A stretch of DNA of 39,187 nt from Deltaproteobacteria bacterium. GTDB lineage: Bacteria > Myxococcota_A > Polyangia > Polyangiales > Ga0077539. Both the position numbers and the translations under genes were made by a program. The notes below the pieces were generated by a model that was not told where the DNA came from, searched no databases, and worked only from the letters and a program-made list of their open reading frames with translations. Below, one piece after another: positions 9,417-18,263 of this stretch. Location: the NCBI GenBank assembly GCA_947477565.1, contig CANJUR010000043.1, positions 1 through 39,187 on the forward strand, written 5' to 3'. Position 1 is the first letter of the stretch. Every line of letters begins with the position of its first letter.

Positions 9417-9759
9417 GTCCCCCGGGGATCTCTCGGCCGCTCGCCACCGCGGTCAGTGCAGCATTCTGTCGGCGCGGAGGAAATCGCAATCGACGGAAAA
9501 AACCGACCGATTGTTGATGCGTAGGCGATGTCGCCGCCCGCGGGAGATGGCGACGTGTCGCGCCCGCTCAGTGCCCGCGAAGCAAGGATCGAACGCACGT
9601 TCGGCATGGCGTTCTTCGTACGCGACGACGCACACCGAGTCGAGCGATTCCCAGCGTTCCAACCTCGAACCTGGCGTCAAAATTGGCGCGCCATCGTCAC
9701 TTATCGACCCCGTCGGCCGCAAGTAAAGACGAGGTAGTGTCAGAACTATAAGAGGCCGC
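9417..9759. other. gene-poor interval, 343 bp
   Basis: No convincing gene. A minus-strand frame at 9453-9722 could encode 89 residues from a TTG, but its third-position G+C looks clearly lower than in neighbouring genes. Near the right end an inverted repeat (GCCGCT at 9755-9760 with AGCGGC at 9771-9776) overlaps the stop of the 9760-10425 gene and could be a weak terminator, without a U-run. ACTATA at 9745-9750 reads TATAGT on the minus strand and may be a -10 box for the phosphorelay gene. Confidence 0.5.
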
Positions 9760-10425
9760 TCAACCCTTCAAGCGGCTCCAGAGAAACACCGCTGCGGCGC
9801 CCAGGAGGGCGGTCGAGAGGCCCAGAAGCACCAGGGCCTGGAGGGTGCTCGGACCCTTCTTCGTAGGGATGTCCCACTCTTCGTGTACCCGCGAGTCGGG
9901 GAGCGTCGCGTCGGCGGACGCCTTCGGGGCGTCGATCTGCTCATCGAGACCGCGGGTGAGCTTCTCGTCGGCTTCCGTCGCGGCTTCAGTGCTCTCCTCG
10001 GGCCGCGCCGGCCGGTGATGCTCGCGCACCAACCGCCCGAGCATCCGCTGCGCAGCCCCACGGTTGAGCGGAACCAGCGCCGCCGCCAACTCCGACGCCA
10101 GCGCCGAGTGGGTAAACACCGTCTCCGCGCGCAGCCGCGCGATCAAATCCAGAACCGCCATGGGTGTCGGTACGAGAGCGGTCTCCAGCAGCGCCGCCAC
10201 CCCGTGTTGCACCTCGTGGTCGTCCACCGCCGGGGAGCACAGTTCGTTGAGCGTTACGGCGCCATGGTCATCGACCTCGACGCCCGCCGCCTCGATCACC
10301 ATCCGCCGGTCTTTCATCGTCTCTACGGCTTGCAGCACGATGAATAGCGCGCTCTCGGGCGTCATCGGCGCACCGCGACGGGACATCGCCGCCACCAGAT
10401 CGTCCATCGCTACCGGCTCGCTCAT
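9760..10425 (-). CDS. tail-anchored membrane protein of unknown function
   Basis: A 221-residue protein I do not recognise. Residues 1-140 look globular and helical, with no clear motif. Residues 140-190 are charged and Ala/Glu-rich ([14 protein letters not shown]), probably a flexible linker. A single transmembrane helix ([22 protein letters not shown]) and the tail SRLKG end the protein, so the bulk should face the cytoplasm. Its ATG overlaps the hisF stop by 4 nt (ATGA), so it is translated with the histidine operon, though nothing in it suggests a histidine enzyme. Confidence 0.75.
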   Translation of the reverse strand: MSEPVAMDDLVAAMSRRGAPMTPESALFIVLQAVETMKDRRMVIEAAGVEVDDHGAVTLNELCSPAVDDHEVQHGVAALLETALVPTPMAVLDLIARLRAETVFTHSALASELAAALVPLNRGAAQRMLGRLVREHHRPARPEESTEAATEADEKLTRGLDEQIDAPKASADATLPDSRVHEEWDIPTKKGPSTLQALVLLGLSTALLGAAAVFLWSRLKG

Positions 10426-11231
10426 GGGGTCTCCAGCGTGGTGTCGTCTCTCACGACGATCCCGCGAGAGCGAAGGTAGCCGCGGGCCTGTCCGAGAGTG
10501 AAGAGACCGTCATGGAAGATCGTCGCCGCCAACGCAGCGTCCGCGCCGCCGCCTCCCTCGGCGATGGACATCACTCCCCGCGCGAGGTGCTCCAGCGTCC
10601 CGACACCGCCGCTCGCGATCACCGGGCACCCGACCGACTCGACCACGGCGCGCACCAGGTCGAGGTCGTACCCGAGCCCGGTGCCATCGCGGTCCATGCT
10701 GGTCAGCAAGATCTCCCCGGCTCCGAGTCGATCGACCTCGCGCGCCCACTCCAGCGCGTCGCGTCCGGTGTCCACCCGGCCGCCGTGCGTAAACACCCTC
10801 CAGCCTGCGCTCGGGTCTTCGGTATCCCGTCGTCGTGCGTCGATGGCCACGACCAGCGCCTGTCGTCCGTACGCGCCCGCCACCGCCTCGATGAGCCCCG
10901 GGTTGGTCACCGCCGAACTATTCACCGACACCTTGTCCGCGCCCGCCCGGAGAATCGCATCGACGTCCTCGCGGGTGCGAATTCCGCCCCCCACGGTGAG
11001 CGGCACAAACACCTCATCGGCCGTGCGCGCCACCACATCGAGGAGGATGTCCCTCGCCTCGTGCGACGCGGTGATGTCCAGGAAGGTGATCTCGTCGGCC
11101 CCGGCGCGATCGTACGCACGCGCACAATCCACCGGGTCGCCCGCGTCGCGCAGCCCGACGAAGCGCACGCCCTTCACCACGCGGCCGTTCTTCACGTCGA
11201 GGCAGGGGATCAACCGACGCGCCACGGCCAT
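10422..11231 (-). CDS. hisF: imidazole glycerol phosphate synthase, cyclase subunit HisF
   Basis: A 269-residue (beta/alpha)8 barrel that joins HisH-derived ammonia to PRFAR to give IGP and AICAR. Seen: N-terminal [19 protein letters not shown] with the catalytic Asp, the second catalytic Asp in VVAIDARR, phosphate-binding loops TVGGGIRT and [12 protein letters not shown], and [13 protein letters not shown]. Slightly longer than the usual 250-258 residues because of extra residues after the second Asp and at the C-terminus. It starts 1 nt after hisA ends and overlaps the next gene by 4 nt. Confidence 0.97.
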   Translation of the reverse strand: MAVARRLIPCLDVKNGRVVKGVRFVGLRDAGDPVDCARAYDRAGADEITFLDITASHEARDILLDVVARTADEVFVPLTVGGGIRTREDVDAILRAGADKVSVNSSAVTNPGLIEAVAGAYGRQALVVAIDARRRDTEDPSAGWRVFTHGGRVDTGRDALEWAREVDRLGAGEILLTSMDRDGTGLGYDLDLVRAVVESVGCPVIASGGVGTLEHLARGVMSIAEGGGGADAALAATIFHDGLFTLGQARGYLRSRGIVVRDDTTLETP

Positions 11232-11232
11232 C

Positions 11233-11958
11233 TCAGCCTCCGCTCCCGACGGCGAGCGCCTCGCGCGCGGTAAATGCGCCCTCGTACAGCGCCCGTCCCA
11301 CCACCACTGCGCCGATAACCTCCCGCGCTGCGAGCGCCCGCAGGTGCTCGAGCGAGCCGATGCCTCCGCTGGCGATCACCAGCGCCGCGGGAACTGCGCG
11401 CGCGAGCCTCTCGGTGGCCTCCACGTTGGGCCCGTCGCCGGTGCCGTCTCGCGCGATGTCGGTGTAGAGCACCGCGCGCGCCCCACGAGAAACGCAGTCC
11501 TTCGCGAGGGTGACGGCGTCCACGGTGGTCGTCTCGGTCCACCCCTTCGTGGCCACGAGGCCGTCGCGCGCATCGACCGCCACGGTGACGTCCACCAGGG
11601 CGCTCGCCGCGCGCACGAAGTCCGGGTCTTCCACCGCGCGCGTGCCGATGATCACTCGCGACGCGCCCGCCTCGCGGTAGGCGCGCACCTGCTCGAGGGT
11701 GCGGATGCCGCCGCCCACCTGCACCCGCAGCGCAGCGCCGAAGCGTGCGAGGAGGGCGTCCACCAGCGCCGCCTGCGTGGCCTGTCCGTCGCGCGCGCCG
11801 TCGAGATCGACGAGGTGCACCCAGGTCGCGCCCGCGTCGAGGTAGCCCGCGATCACCGCCGCCGGATCATCCCCGTACACGGTGACCTTCTCGTAGTCGC
11901 CTCGGTGCAGGCGCACCACACGGCCGCCCAGCAGGTCCATCGCGGGAATGACGATCAC
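11233..11958 (-). CDS. hisA: ProFAR isomerase HisA
   Basis: A 241-residue barrel that opens the ribose ring of ProFAR in histidine synthesis. The protein begins [20 protein letters not shown], with the catalytic Asp in AMDLL. It also has [13 protein letters not shown], the second Asp region [14 protein letters not shown] and [16 protein letters not shown] 11958 is preferred because the conserved N-terminus starts there and because GTGA overlaps the hisH stop by 4 nt; the open frame upstream is read-through of hisH sequence. Normal length. Confidence 0.97.
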   Translation of the reverse strand: MIVIPAMDLLGGRVVRLHRGDYEKVTVYGDDPAAVIAGYLDAGATWVHLVDLDGARDGQATQAALVDALLARFGAALRVQVGGGIRTLEQVRAYREAGASRVIIGTRAVEDPDFVRAASALVDVTVAVDARDGLVATKGWTETTTVDAVTLAKDCVSRGARAVLYTDIARDGTGDGPNVEATERLARAVPAALVIASGGIGSLEHLRALAAREVIGAVVVGRALYEGAFTAREALAVGSGG

Positions 11959-12629
11959 GGCACCCCTCGCACGAAGGCCCGCAGCAGTCCGAGGCCTGCC
12001 GCTTGTGATTTCTCGGGATGAAACTGCACCGCCCAGAGCCTCCCTCGCGCGACCGCGCTCACGAAGCGCTCGCCGTGCTCGGTCTCCCCCGCGATGCACC
12101 CTCGCGCGGAGTCTTCAGGCAACACGTAGTAGCTATGAACGAAGTAGTACCAGTGCGTACGACCCAACCACACGCCCTGCGCTTCGTCCCTGGGCAGCAC
12201 CTGGTTCCAGCCCACATGCGGGACCTTCAACCGCGCGCCCGCGGCGTCGGTCATCCCGTCGCGGAAGCGCTGCACTGCGCCTGGAAAGATCCCGAGTCCG
12301 CGCGCCCCGCCGGCCTCTTCGCTCGACTCAAAAAGCACCTGCAATCCAAGGCATATGCCCAGGTAAGGACGATCCGCCGCGAGGTGCTCTCGCACGGCCT
12401 GTGCGATCTCTCCGCCGTGCCGGTGCAGGGCCGTCGCGCAGTCCCCGAAGGCCCCCTGGCCGGGCATCACCAGCGCCGCGGCTTCCCGCATCGCACCCGG
12501 ATCGTTCGTACACTGAACCATCTCCGCCGGCCGCCCCTCCGCGACCAGTGCTGCGCGCAGGGCTCGCTCGACCGAGCGCAGGTTTCCGACGCCCACGTCC
12601 ACCACCACGATCGCGCCGTCGTCGCTCAC
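11955..12629 (-). CDS. hisH: imidazole glycerol phosphate synthase, glutaminase subunit HisH
   Basis: A 224-residue class I glutamine amidotransferase that feeds ammonia to HisF. Nucleophile Cys lies in [12 protein letters not shown], the His/Glu of the triad in VQFHPEKSQ, and the oxyanion strand in [13 protein letters not shown] 12629 was chosen: it begins the conserved segment [13 protein letters not shown] shortly after, and GTGA overlaps the hisB stop by 4 nt. A little longer than typical (about 200-215). Confidence 0.97.
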   Translation of the reverse strand: MSDDGAIVVVDVGVGNLRSVERALRAALVAEGRPAEMVQCTNDPGAMREAAALVMPGQGAFGDCATALHRHGGEIAQAVREHLAADRPYLGICLGLQVLFESSEEAGGARGLGIFPGAVQRFRDGMTDAAGARLKVPHVGWNQVLPRDEAQGVWLGRTHWYYFVHSYYVLPEDSARGCIAGETEHGERFVSAVARGRLWAVQFHPEKSQAAGLGLLRAFVRGVP

Positions 12630-13213
12630 TCCGTCAGGGTCCCCTTGGTGGAAGGCAGCAGCGTCCCTTCGACCCGAACAGCATCGCGAAGTGCCCGCGC
12701 GAGCGCCTTGAAGGAGCACTCGATGACATGATGGAGGTTGTCGCCCTCGATGCGGCGCACGTGCAGGTTGCACATCGCCCCGCGGGCGAAGCCCTCGAAG
12801 AACACCCCTGCAAGCTCTGCGTCGAAGGTGCCCAGCTTCGCCTTCGGAAGGTTGAGCCGATCGACGTAGTAGGTGCGCCCGGAGAGGTCGAGCGCCACCT
12901 GGCAGAGGGCCTCGTCCATGGGCAGCGTCGCCTCGCCGTAGCGCCGAATACCGACGCGGTCGCCGAGCGCCTGCTCCACGGCGCGACCCAGCACGATGGC
13001 GAGGTCTTCGGTGGTGTGGTGGCCGTCAATCTCCACGTCGCCGGTGGCACGAACCGTGAGGTCGATGCCCCCGTGCCGCGCCAACTGATCGAGCATGTGG
13101 CTCAAAAACGGAATCGGCGTCTGGACGTCCGCCACCCCGCGTCCGTCGAGGTCGAGCGTCACCGAGATGGACGTCTCCCGGGTGGTGCGGGTGACCGTGG
13201 CCGTGCGTGTCAT
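12626..13213 (-). CDS. hisB: imidazoleglycerol-phosphate dehydratase HisB
   Basis: A 195-residue manganese enzyme that dehydrates IGP. The two metal-binding repeats are visible: FLSHMLDQLARHGG with DGHHTTEDLAI, and FFEGFARGAMCNLHVR with EGDNLHHVIECSFKALARAL. It is monofunctional; the HisN-like phosphatase domain of enteric HisB is absent. ATG 13213 starts the family N-terminus (RTATVTRTTRETSI). Just upstream on the minus strand TACGCG (13223-13228) lies 9 nt before the ATG and is a possible -10 box. First gene of hisB-hisH-hisA-hisF; hisI/hisE, hisD, hisC and hisG are not in the window. Confidence 0.97.
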   Translation of the reverse strand: MTRTATVTRTTRETSISVTLDLDGRGVADVQTPIPFLSHMLDQLARHGGIDLTVRATGDVEIDGHHTTEDLAIVLGRAVEQALGDRVGIRRYGEATLPMDEALCQVALDLSGRTYYVDRLNLPKAKLGTFDAELAGVFFEGFARGAMCNLHVRRIEGDNLHHVIECSFKALARALRDAVRVEGTLLPSTKGTLTE

Positions 13214-13313
13214 TCCTGTCGGCGCGTACCATGTCGCCTGCGCCCCGGGCAAACTGCCCCACGCCGCGGGGCGTTCTTCGGCCCCGGCTCGTGCTACCCC
13301 TGCGGCAGTGTTC

Positions 13314-13931
13314 ATGGGTGCTCTCATCATCGCGGCGGCCTTCCTGTTCATGCTCATCGCCCTCGGGGTGTGGGCGCTCCTCGGCCGCGTGGCCCTGATG
13401 CAGCGGGTCAACGATCGCAACATCGTGACGGCGCACTGGGAGTCCCTGGTGATGCAGCGCCGCGACCTCCGTCTCGCCGTCGATGCGGGCGGAGTGCCCA
13501 CGCTGCACGGCCGCGTCGGTGCCGTCGCCTACACCATCGAGCTGAGCGCGAGGGGCGGCGCCTGGGGCGATCGGCCGCTCGCGCACGCGGCGACGCTGGC
13601 GCACGGCCCGCGCGTCGCACTCGTGCGCAAGGGCGAAGCGGGGGTTCCGGTGCCCGGTCTGCCCGCGATGATCACTACCGGCGACGACGACTTCGACGCG
13701 GTCTTCGAGGTGCGCTGCGACGACCCCGAGGCGGTCCGCGCGCGGCTGGGGCTTGAGGTGCGCGCGGCGCTGTTGGCGATCCCCGGGGCCTTCGCCTGGG
13801 TGGACGCGGACGGCCTGCGAGTGGACCTCGGCGCGTCCGCCACCACCATCGATCACGCGCTGCTCGACGCGCTGCGCGACGTTCTGCTGGGCCTCGGGTG
13901 CGCCGCGCCGCCCGCAGTCGCCGCGGGCTGA
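13314..13931 (+). CDS. membrane-anchored protein of unknown function
   Basis: A 205-residue protein I cannot assign. It begins with one clear transmembrane helix (MGALIIAAAFLFMLIALGVW), then a polar domain of about 180 residues with alternating charged strands (DLRLAVDAGGVPTLHGRVG, FEVRCDDPEAVRARLG). Start: ATG 13314; GTG 13308 is also in frame. CTACCC just upstream may be a -10 box. It is divergent from hisB across 100 bp. Confidence 0.75.
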   Translation: MGALIIAAAFLFMLIALGVWALLGRVALMQRVNDRNIVTAHWESLVMQRRDLRLAVDAGGVPTLHGRVGAVAYTIELSARGGAWGDRPLAHAATLAHGPRVALVRKGEAGVPVPGLPAMITTGDDDFDAVFEVRCDDPEAVRARLGLEVRAALLAIPGAFAWVDADGLRVDLGASATTIDHALLDALRDVLLGLGCAAPPAVAAG

Positions 13932-13975
13932 TCTTCCGAAGCCGCGCTCCTCGCGGACGATCACGGGTTTGGTGC

Positions 13976-13981
13976 TAGGGT
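13976..13981 (+). promoter_or_regulatory. TAGGGT -10 box, 10 nt before ATG
   Basis: Within GGTGCTAGGGT. The same TAGGGT box stands before the genes at 14404 and 18264, and at 18264 the distance to ATG is also exactly 10 nt. No ribosome binding site is present, so the mRNA is probably leaderless. Confidence 0.4.
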
Positions 13982-13991
13982 GCTTGCCGCC

Positions 13992-14342
13992 ATGCGCTTG
14001 TCGCTCAATGCCCTGTTCGTGTTTGTCCTCGTCGGCTGCGCCAACGACCCGCCCTACCAGAACTGCTCGCGCACAGTGCTCTGCACCGGCGACACGTCGC
14101 TCTGTCTCTCCACCACGGCGTCGTCCGGCCGCACCGCGCTCTTCTGTACGACCCGCTGCACCATCCCCATCGGGACGGCCTCCGCGGAGTGCCCGGCCAA
14201 CAGCGCGTGCGTGCGTGTCAACGGCGGCGACGCGGTGTGCCTCCAGCGCTGTACTGCGGACACCGAGTGCCCGTTTACCAACGGCGCATGCCTCGTGACG
14301 GCCGACTCCCTGGGGGCCCGCGTTTGCTCTGTGCGGCCGTGA
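13992..14342 (+). CDS. small Cys-rich lipoprotein
   Basis: A 116-residue exported lipoprotein: signal peptide with lipobox LVGC at about residues 13-16, then a domain with about ten further Cys residues in a pattern such as CTTRC, AECPANSACV, CLQRCTADTECPF and GACLV. Disulfide-stabilised folds are likely. It shares architecture and Cys spacing with the minus-strand gene at 25213-25593, so the two look like paralogs. Start ATG 13992; GTG 13980 in frame is rejected because it lies in the promoter-like sequence. Confidence 0.8.
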   Translation: MRLSLNALFVFVLVGCANDPPYQNCSRTVLCTGDTSLCLSTTASSGRTALFCTTRCTIPIGTASAECPANSACVRVNGGDAVCLQRCTADTECPFTNGACLVTADSLGARVCSVRP

Positions 14343-14350
14343 TTGAGCGT

Positions 14351-14379
14351 GTCAACGGCGCGCGCATCGGTGCTAGGGT
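14351..14379 (+). promoter_or_regulatory. candidate promoter of the partner-switching operon
   Basis: TAGGGT at 14374-14379 sits in the same GGTGCTAGGGT context as the box at 13976. GTCAAC at 14351-14356 is 17 bp upstream. The start codon is 24 nt downstream and has the ribosome binding site GGTGAG, so this transcript has a leader. Confidence 0.4.
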
Positions 14380-14403
14380 TCGAAGCTGAGAAATGGTGAG
14401 TCG

Positions 14404-14874
14404 TTGTCGCTGAATTTTACAGCCAGCGTCCCGGGAGAGTTGCGGTTCCGCGATCTGGTCGGGTCGATGGTTCGGGCAATGTGCTTGCGGGTAGAGCGAG
14501 ACGCCGGGTGCAGCGGCCTGGAGTGGCGTCTCATGAGCGCTTACAACGAAGCCTTCAACAACATCGTCGAGCACTCCTATGCAGTAACCCCGGGGGACGT
14601 TGAAGTGGCGCTCCTGGTCAACGATGCCGAGGTCATTCTTCGGCTGGTCGATCAGGGGGCGGGCTTCGATTTCGAAGACGCCGGCGCCACAGACACGGTG
14701 CCCCCGCTCGACAGTCTCTCCGAAGGTGGCATGGGGCTATTCATCATTCGTAACGCCATGTCGTCCGTCACGTACGAGCGCCGTCAGGACAAGAACCTCC
14801 TCACCATGACCAAGACTCTCTCTGAATGCGCGGGCGTGTCATCCGCGACCGCCCATGGGAATCCCCGATGCTGA
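14404..14874 (+). CDS. anti-sigma regulatory factor, serine kinase (RsbW/SpoIIAB-like)
   Basis: A 156-residue GHKL ATPase. The N box is YNEAFNNIVEHSY, the G1 box VDQGAGFDFED and the G2 box EGGMGLFIIRNAMS, the arrangement of RsbW/SpoIIAB kinases, which hold a sigma factor and phosphorylate a STAS antagonist. The TTG start at 14404 is chosen because GGTGAG lies 3 nt upstream and the conserved strand begins there; a nearby ATG (14393) is in another frame and stops at once. The last 20 residues are not conserved. It overlaps the STAS gene by 7 nt. It may act on a partner other than a sigma factor. Confidence 0.9.
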   Translation: MSLNFTASVPGELRFRDLVGSMVRAMCLRVERDAGCSGLEWRLMSAYNEAFNNIVEHSYAVTPGDVEVALLVNDAEVILRLVDQGAGFDFEDAGATDTVPPLDSLSEGGMGLFIIRNAMSSVTYERRQDKNLLTMTKTLSECAGVSSATAHGNPRC

Positions 14875-15206
14875 AGCATGAACTCACCGAGCAGTCTGGC
14901 GTGGTCGTCCTGCGGGTGCTGGAAGAGAACCTCGACGCCCTTACCGTTCCGGAGGCACGCCTCCTCGTCGAGCAGTTGGTCGAGCGGGGTGGCATCAAGG
15001 TGGTCTTCGAGATGTCCGCGGTGAAGGTGATCGACAGCTCTGGCGTGGCCATCATCGTGTCGCTCTTCAAGCGCCTGCGGGTGCTCGGTGGCGCGTTGCG
15101 GGTCGCCGGGGTCCTCGGCCAGCCCAGGGACATCTTCGCGATGCTCCGGCTCGACCAGGCACTGTCCATCTTCCCGACCGCCGAAGAGGCGCTCAAGGGA
15201 TTCTGA
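14868..15206 (+). CDS. STAS-domain anti-sigma factor antagonist (RsbV/SpoIIAA-like)
   Basis: A 112-residue single STAS domain. Strand one is GVVVLRVLEENLDALTV. The phosphorylation loop reads VKVIDSSGVAIIVSLFKRL, with the DSSG Ser that the upstream kinase would modify. The unphosphorylated form should bind the kinase and release its client. ATG 14868 overlaps the end of the kinase gene (ATGCTGA), so the two products are made together. The PP2C gene that would dephosphorylate it starts 7 nt downstream. Confidence 0.92.
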   Translation: MLKHELTEQSGVVVLRVLEENLDALTVPEARLLVEQLVERGGIKVVFEMSAVKVIDSSGVAIIVSLFKRLRVLGGALRVAGVLGQPRDIFAMLRLDQALSIFPTAEEALKGF

Positions 15207-15213
15207 CCCCGCC

Positions 15214-17016
15214 GTGGCCATCATCGTCACCCTCGGTCCGCAGGATATCGGCAAGACCTACCGCCTCGATGGTGGAGAGTGCCTGATCGGTCGCCGTCTC
15301 GACTGTCAGATCTGCATCCCCGACCAGCGCATCTCCCGCCGCCACGCGCGCATCCGCCGCGAAGGCGACGACTACGCCCTCGAAGACCTCGGGAGTTGCA
15401 ACGGATCGTTCGTCAACGGTCGGCGCATTCAGGGGAGTTCGCGGCTGCGGCACGGCGACGAAGTGGAGATCGGCGCGTCGCGCTTCCGCATCGACCTGAG
15501 CGACGACATGGTTGCGCAGACCGAGAGCACGGCAGTGCGCATCACCCAGGACACCACCGAGCACACGCTCAACATGATCGAGGTGGCGCACCTCGGGCTG
15601 AGCCTGAAGCCGAGCCTCGCGCCGCTGTCCGCGAAGACCCCCTCCGGGCGTCCCCTCGATGCGAAGCGGCTCGAGCGCAAGCTGCAGGCGATGTACCGAA
15701 TCTCCGAGACCGTCGCGAGCACCCTCGACGCCAACGCGCTGCTGGAGAAGGTCTGCGAAATCCTCCTGGAGGTGTTTCCGCAGGCGTCGGCGGTGGCGGC
15801 GGTGACCTTCGATCAGCGCTCGAAGCAGCTACGCACGCAGGCAGCGCGGCGGCGCAACGGGCGCGAGACTCCCGGCGCGCAGGCCCCCATGGACATCTCG
15901 CCGCAGGTGGTCGATCGCGTGCTCCGTCAGGGGCACTCGGTGCTGCTGCGCGCGAGCGCCGACATCCCCCTTACCCCGATCGACACGCTGGTCATCAAGA
16001 ACCCGCTGCTCATGCCCATGCCCGACGGCACTGTGCCGCCGCTCGAGGAGGGCGCCGTCGGTTGGCGCATGGGCGCGCCACTGTCGTTTCGCGGCGAGCA
16101 TCTGGGCATCCTGCACATCGATGCGGAGACCGCCCTCGGGTACTTCACCCAGGACGACCTCGACCTGCTCCAGGGGCTCGCCAGACAGGCTGGCATCGCG
16201 CTGCACCTCATCGGGCTGCACGGCCGACTGCTCGCTCGCGAGCGCCTCGACTACGACTTGCGCCTCGCCCGGCAGATTCAGCGCAACCTGCTCCCGCGCG
16301 AGGCTCCGAAGGTCTCCGGGCTTGACTTCGCGGTGCACTACGAGCCGGCCTACGAGGTGGGCGGCGACTTCTACGACTTCCTCTGGCTCGACCCGACGCG
16401 CCTCGCGATGGTGGTCGGCGACGTGTCCGGCAAGGCCATCTCCGGCGCCCTCTTCATGGCCCGGGTGACCAGCGAAATCCGCTTCGCAGCCCCTGTCGAG
16501 TCGCACCCGCGACGAATCATCCAGCGCGTAAACAGCGCTCTCTCGGAAGTCGCCGACGACGGGATGTTCGTCACGATGGTGGTTCTGTCGCTCGATTTGA
16601 CGCAGCAGATCCTGCGCTTCTCGAACGCCGGGCACACCACCCCGCTGCTCCTGCGCGGTGGTCGGGCGACACCACTGGAGTACGCCGAGGCGCGCTGCCT
16701 GCCGGTGGGCGTCGAGGCGCGCGTAGAAGTGGCCGAGGCGCAGGTGAAGTTGCTCCCGGGCGACGTACTGGTGCTCTACACCGACGGCATCATCGAGGCG
16801 CGGTCGATGGCGGGCGAGTTCTACGGCGTCGAGCGGCTGCATGCGGTGCTCGAGCGCACCAGGGGCTCCGCACAACAGGTGCTCGAGGCGGTGCTCGGTG
16901 ATCTCGACAAGTTCGTCGAGGACGCGCCGCAGGCCGACGATCAGACCGTGGTGTGCGTCGCCGTGAGCGAGGCGTCGTCGAAGCGCTTCGAGAGCACGCT
17001 GCCTTCGCGGGGGTGA
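15214..17016 (+). CDS. FHA-GAF-PP2C serine phosphatase (RsbU/SpoIIE-like)
   Basis: A 600-residue signalling phosphatase. Residues about 5-100 form an FHA domain with the phosphothreonine-binding residues GRR, SRRHARI and NGSFVNGRR. Residues about 150-345 form a GAF sensor domain. Residues about 355-590 form a SpoIIE/PP2C domain: RLARQIQRNLLP, YEVGGDFYDF (metal Asp), VVGDVSGKAISGALFMARV, FSNAGHTTPLLL, LYTDGIIEAR and ADDQTVV with the last metal Asp pair. GTG 15214 starts the FHA strand; no better start exists. The likely substrate is the phospho-STAS protein encoded just upstream. The FHA domain suggests that a Ser/Thr kinase provides input. Confidence 0.94.
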   Translation: MAIIVTLGPQDIGKTYRLDGGECLIGRRLDCQICIPDQRISRRHARIRREGDDYALEDLGSCNGSFVNGRRIQGSSRLRHGDEVEIGASRFRIDLSDDMVAQTESTAVRITQDTTEHTLNMIEVAHLGLSLKPSLAPLSAKTPSGRPLDAKRLERKLQAMYRISETVASTLDANALLEKVCEILLEVFPQASAVAAVTFDQRSKQLRTQAARRRNGRETPGAQAPMDISPQVVDRVLRQGHSVLLRASADIPLTPIDTLVIKNPLLMPMPDGTVPPLEEGAVGWRMGAPLSFRGEHLGILHIDAETALGYFTQDDLDLLQGLARQAGIALHLIGLHGRLLARERLDYDLRLARQIQRNLLPREAPKVSGLDFAVHYEPAYEVGGDFYDFLWLDPTRLAMVVGDVSGKAISGALFMARVTSEIRFAAPVESHPRRIIQRVNSALSEVADDGMFVTMVVLSLDLTQQILRFSNAGHTTPLLLRGGRATPLEYAEARCLPVGVEARVEVAEAQVKLLPGDVLVLYTDGIIEARSMAGEFYGVERLHAVLERTRGSAQQVLEAVLGDLDKFVEDAPQADDQTVVCVAVSEASSKRFESTLPSRG

Positions 17017-17495
17017 TCCCGCGGTCGCTCACCCGTCGCCGATCGGATGCGCCGTTCACGGGTGATTCGCAGGACGATCGCGCGCCCTTGCCCGGTACGA
17101 CCATGAGGCCATCCGCGACCAGATCCAGACTCCCAAAGCCCGTGGGAGCGGGCGAGCGACCTGCCGCGCTGCCAGTCGTCGTCCGGATTCGTCGTCGGTG
17201 TCCGACCGGAGGCGACGTCAGGGTGCCGTGCTGGCAGGGTTGTCGGTCGCTGCCCCGCCCGGCACCGGCGCCAAAGCCCATCTTCGACGGGCTGCACGCC
17301 GATCGCAGTCGCGATGGTGCTTCCCGCGCGGCGTCGAGAACACCCGTCGCAGGGCGGTCCAGCTGGCGAAGAATGTAGTCGAGGCAGCGTGGGGTGAGGT
17401 CGCTCGAACCTCGACGCATGGCCGTTTCTCCCTCCGGCAGCGGAGCGTCCGGTGGGCCATCGCACGGACGTGATAAATTCCGAGTCGCGACCACC
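17017..17495. other. gene-poor interval with a degraded interspersed repeat
   Basis: No gene found in 479 bp. Long open frames cross it on both strands, but they run antisense through the flanking genes. It contains a 42-bp segment (17261-17302) nearly identical to the right end of the window, and the words TGAGGCCATCC (17104) and AAAGCCCGTGGGAG (17136), which recall other parts of the same element. TAAATT at 17474-17479 may be a -10 box for the next gene. Confidence 0.55.
17261..17302. repeat. interspersed palindromic repeat, partial copy
   Basis: This segment matches 39144-39185 in the same orientation at 40 of 42 positions. Inside it, AGCCCATC (17276-17283) and GACGGGCT (17287-17294) form a stem around TTC with one A:C mismatch; the right-hand copy pairs perfectly. 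The neighbouring second palindrome of the 39-kb copy is missing here. Confidence 0.8.
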
Positions 17496-18242
17496 ATGAG
17501 CGACACCGGTAGACGATTCAGCGAGGCCGAGGTGGAAGCCATCCTGCGCCATGCAGTCGCCCGCCAGGAGCACGGACAGTCGCTCTCGCGGGACGAACTC
17601 GCGGACGTGCTGAAGCAACTCAACCTCGACGAGTCGGTGCTCGACGAGGCCATCGCCGAACAAGACGCCGAGCGCGCCGTGGCCGCGGAGACCGTCACCT
17701 GGAAGGAGCGCCGACGACGCGCGGTGCTGGGCCACGCAGCGACGTTCGTGTCCGTGATGACCCTGCTGGTCGCGGTCAATCTGCTGGTGACGCCGCACTT
17801 GCTCTGGTTCGTCTGGCCGCTCATGGGGTGGGGCTTCGGCCTGCTCGCGGACTGGCGCCGGTACCAGATCGGACCTGATCCGCGGGAGCTTGTGTCGGGC
17901 CGGTTGCAGGAGGCCGAGCGCGCCGAGCGGGCCGCACGCCGGGCCGAAAAATCGGCGCGGAAGGCTCGAGGGAAGGAGGCCAACGAGGCCATGGCGCGGG
18001 CCTCGGACGAACTCAAGGACGCCGTGAAGGTGGGCGTCGCGGGCCTGCTCGAAAACGTCGGAAAAGCACTGCGCAACGTGGCCGGACCGGACGAGCGAGC
18101 CGCACCGCGCGCGCGGGCAGAGCCTCGGACGGGCGTGCGCGTCGAGGTGACGCCGACGCCTCGCATCGAGGACGAAGACCTGGAAAACGACCTCGCGGCC
18201 CTGCGCGAACGCCTCGCGCGAAAGGGCGACCGTCACGAGTGA
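17496..18242 (+). CDS. 2TM-domain membrane protein with coiled-coil tail
   Basis: A 248-residue protein. Residues 1-65 are charged and helical (SEAEVEAILRHAVARQ). A 2TM-type pair of helices follows: HAATFVSVMTLLVAVNLLVT and LLWFVWPLMGWGFGLLADW. After them comes a long Ala/Arg/Glu segment (EAERAERAARRAEKSARKAR) likely to form a coiled coil, then a Pro/Arg-rich linker and a charged C-terminus. The helical pair resembles the 2TM domain (DUF of histidine-kinase-like and stand-alone proteins). Both termini should be cytoplasmic. Function unknown. ATG 17496 is preferred over in-frame starts in the repeat region upstream. Confidence 0.8.
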   Translation: MSDTGRRFSEAEVEAILRHAVARQEHGQSLSRDELADVLKQLNLDESVLDEAIAEQDAERAVAAETVTWKERRRRAVLGHAATFVSVMTLLVAVNLLVTPHLLWFVWPLMGWGFGLLADWRRYQIGPDPRELVSGRLQEAERAERAARRAEKSARKARGKEANEAMARASDELKDAVKVGVAGLLENVGKALRNVAGPDERAAPRARAEPRTGVRVEVTPTPRIEDEDLENDLAALRERLARKGDRHE

Positions 18243-18247
18243 CGTGG

Positions 18248-18253
18248 TAGGGT
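18248..18253 (+). promoter_or_regulatory. TAGGGT -10 box, 10 nt before ATG
   Basis: GGTAGGGT followed by exactly 10 nt and ATG 18264, the same layout as at 13976-13992. It begins 6 nt after the stop of the preceding gene, so the small lipoprotein may have its own promoter. Confidence 0.4.
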
Positions 18254-18263
18254 GCGCGCCGTC

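Noticed and set aside
9453..9722. 89-codon minus-strand frame starting at TTG
   Set aside because: Third-position G+C is clearly lower than in neighbouring genes, no ribosome binding site, no recognisable feature.
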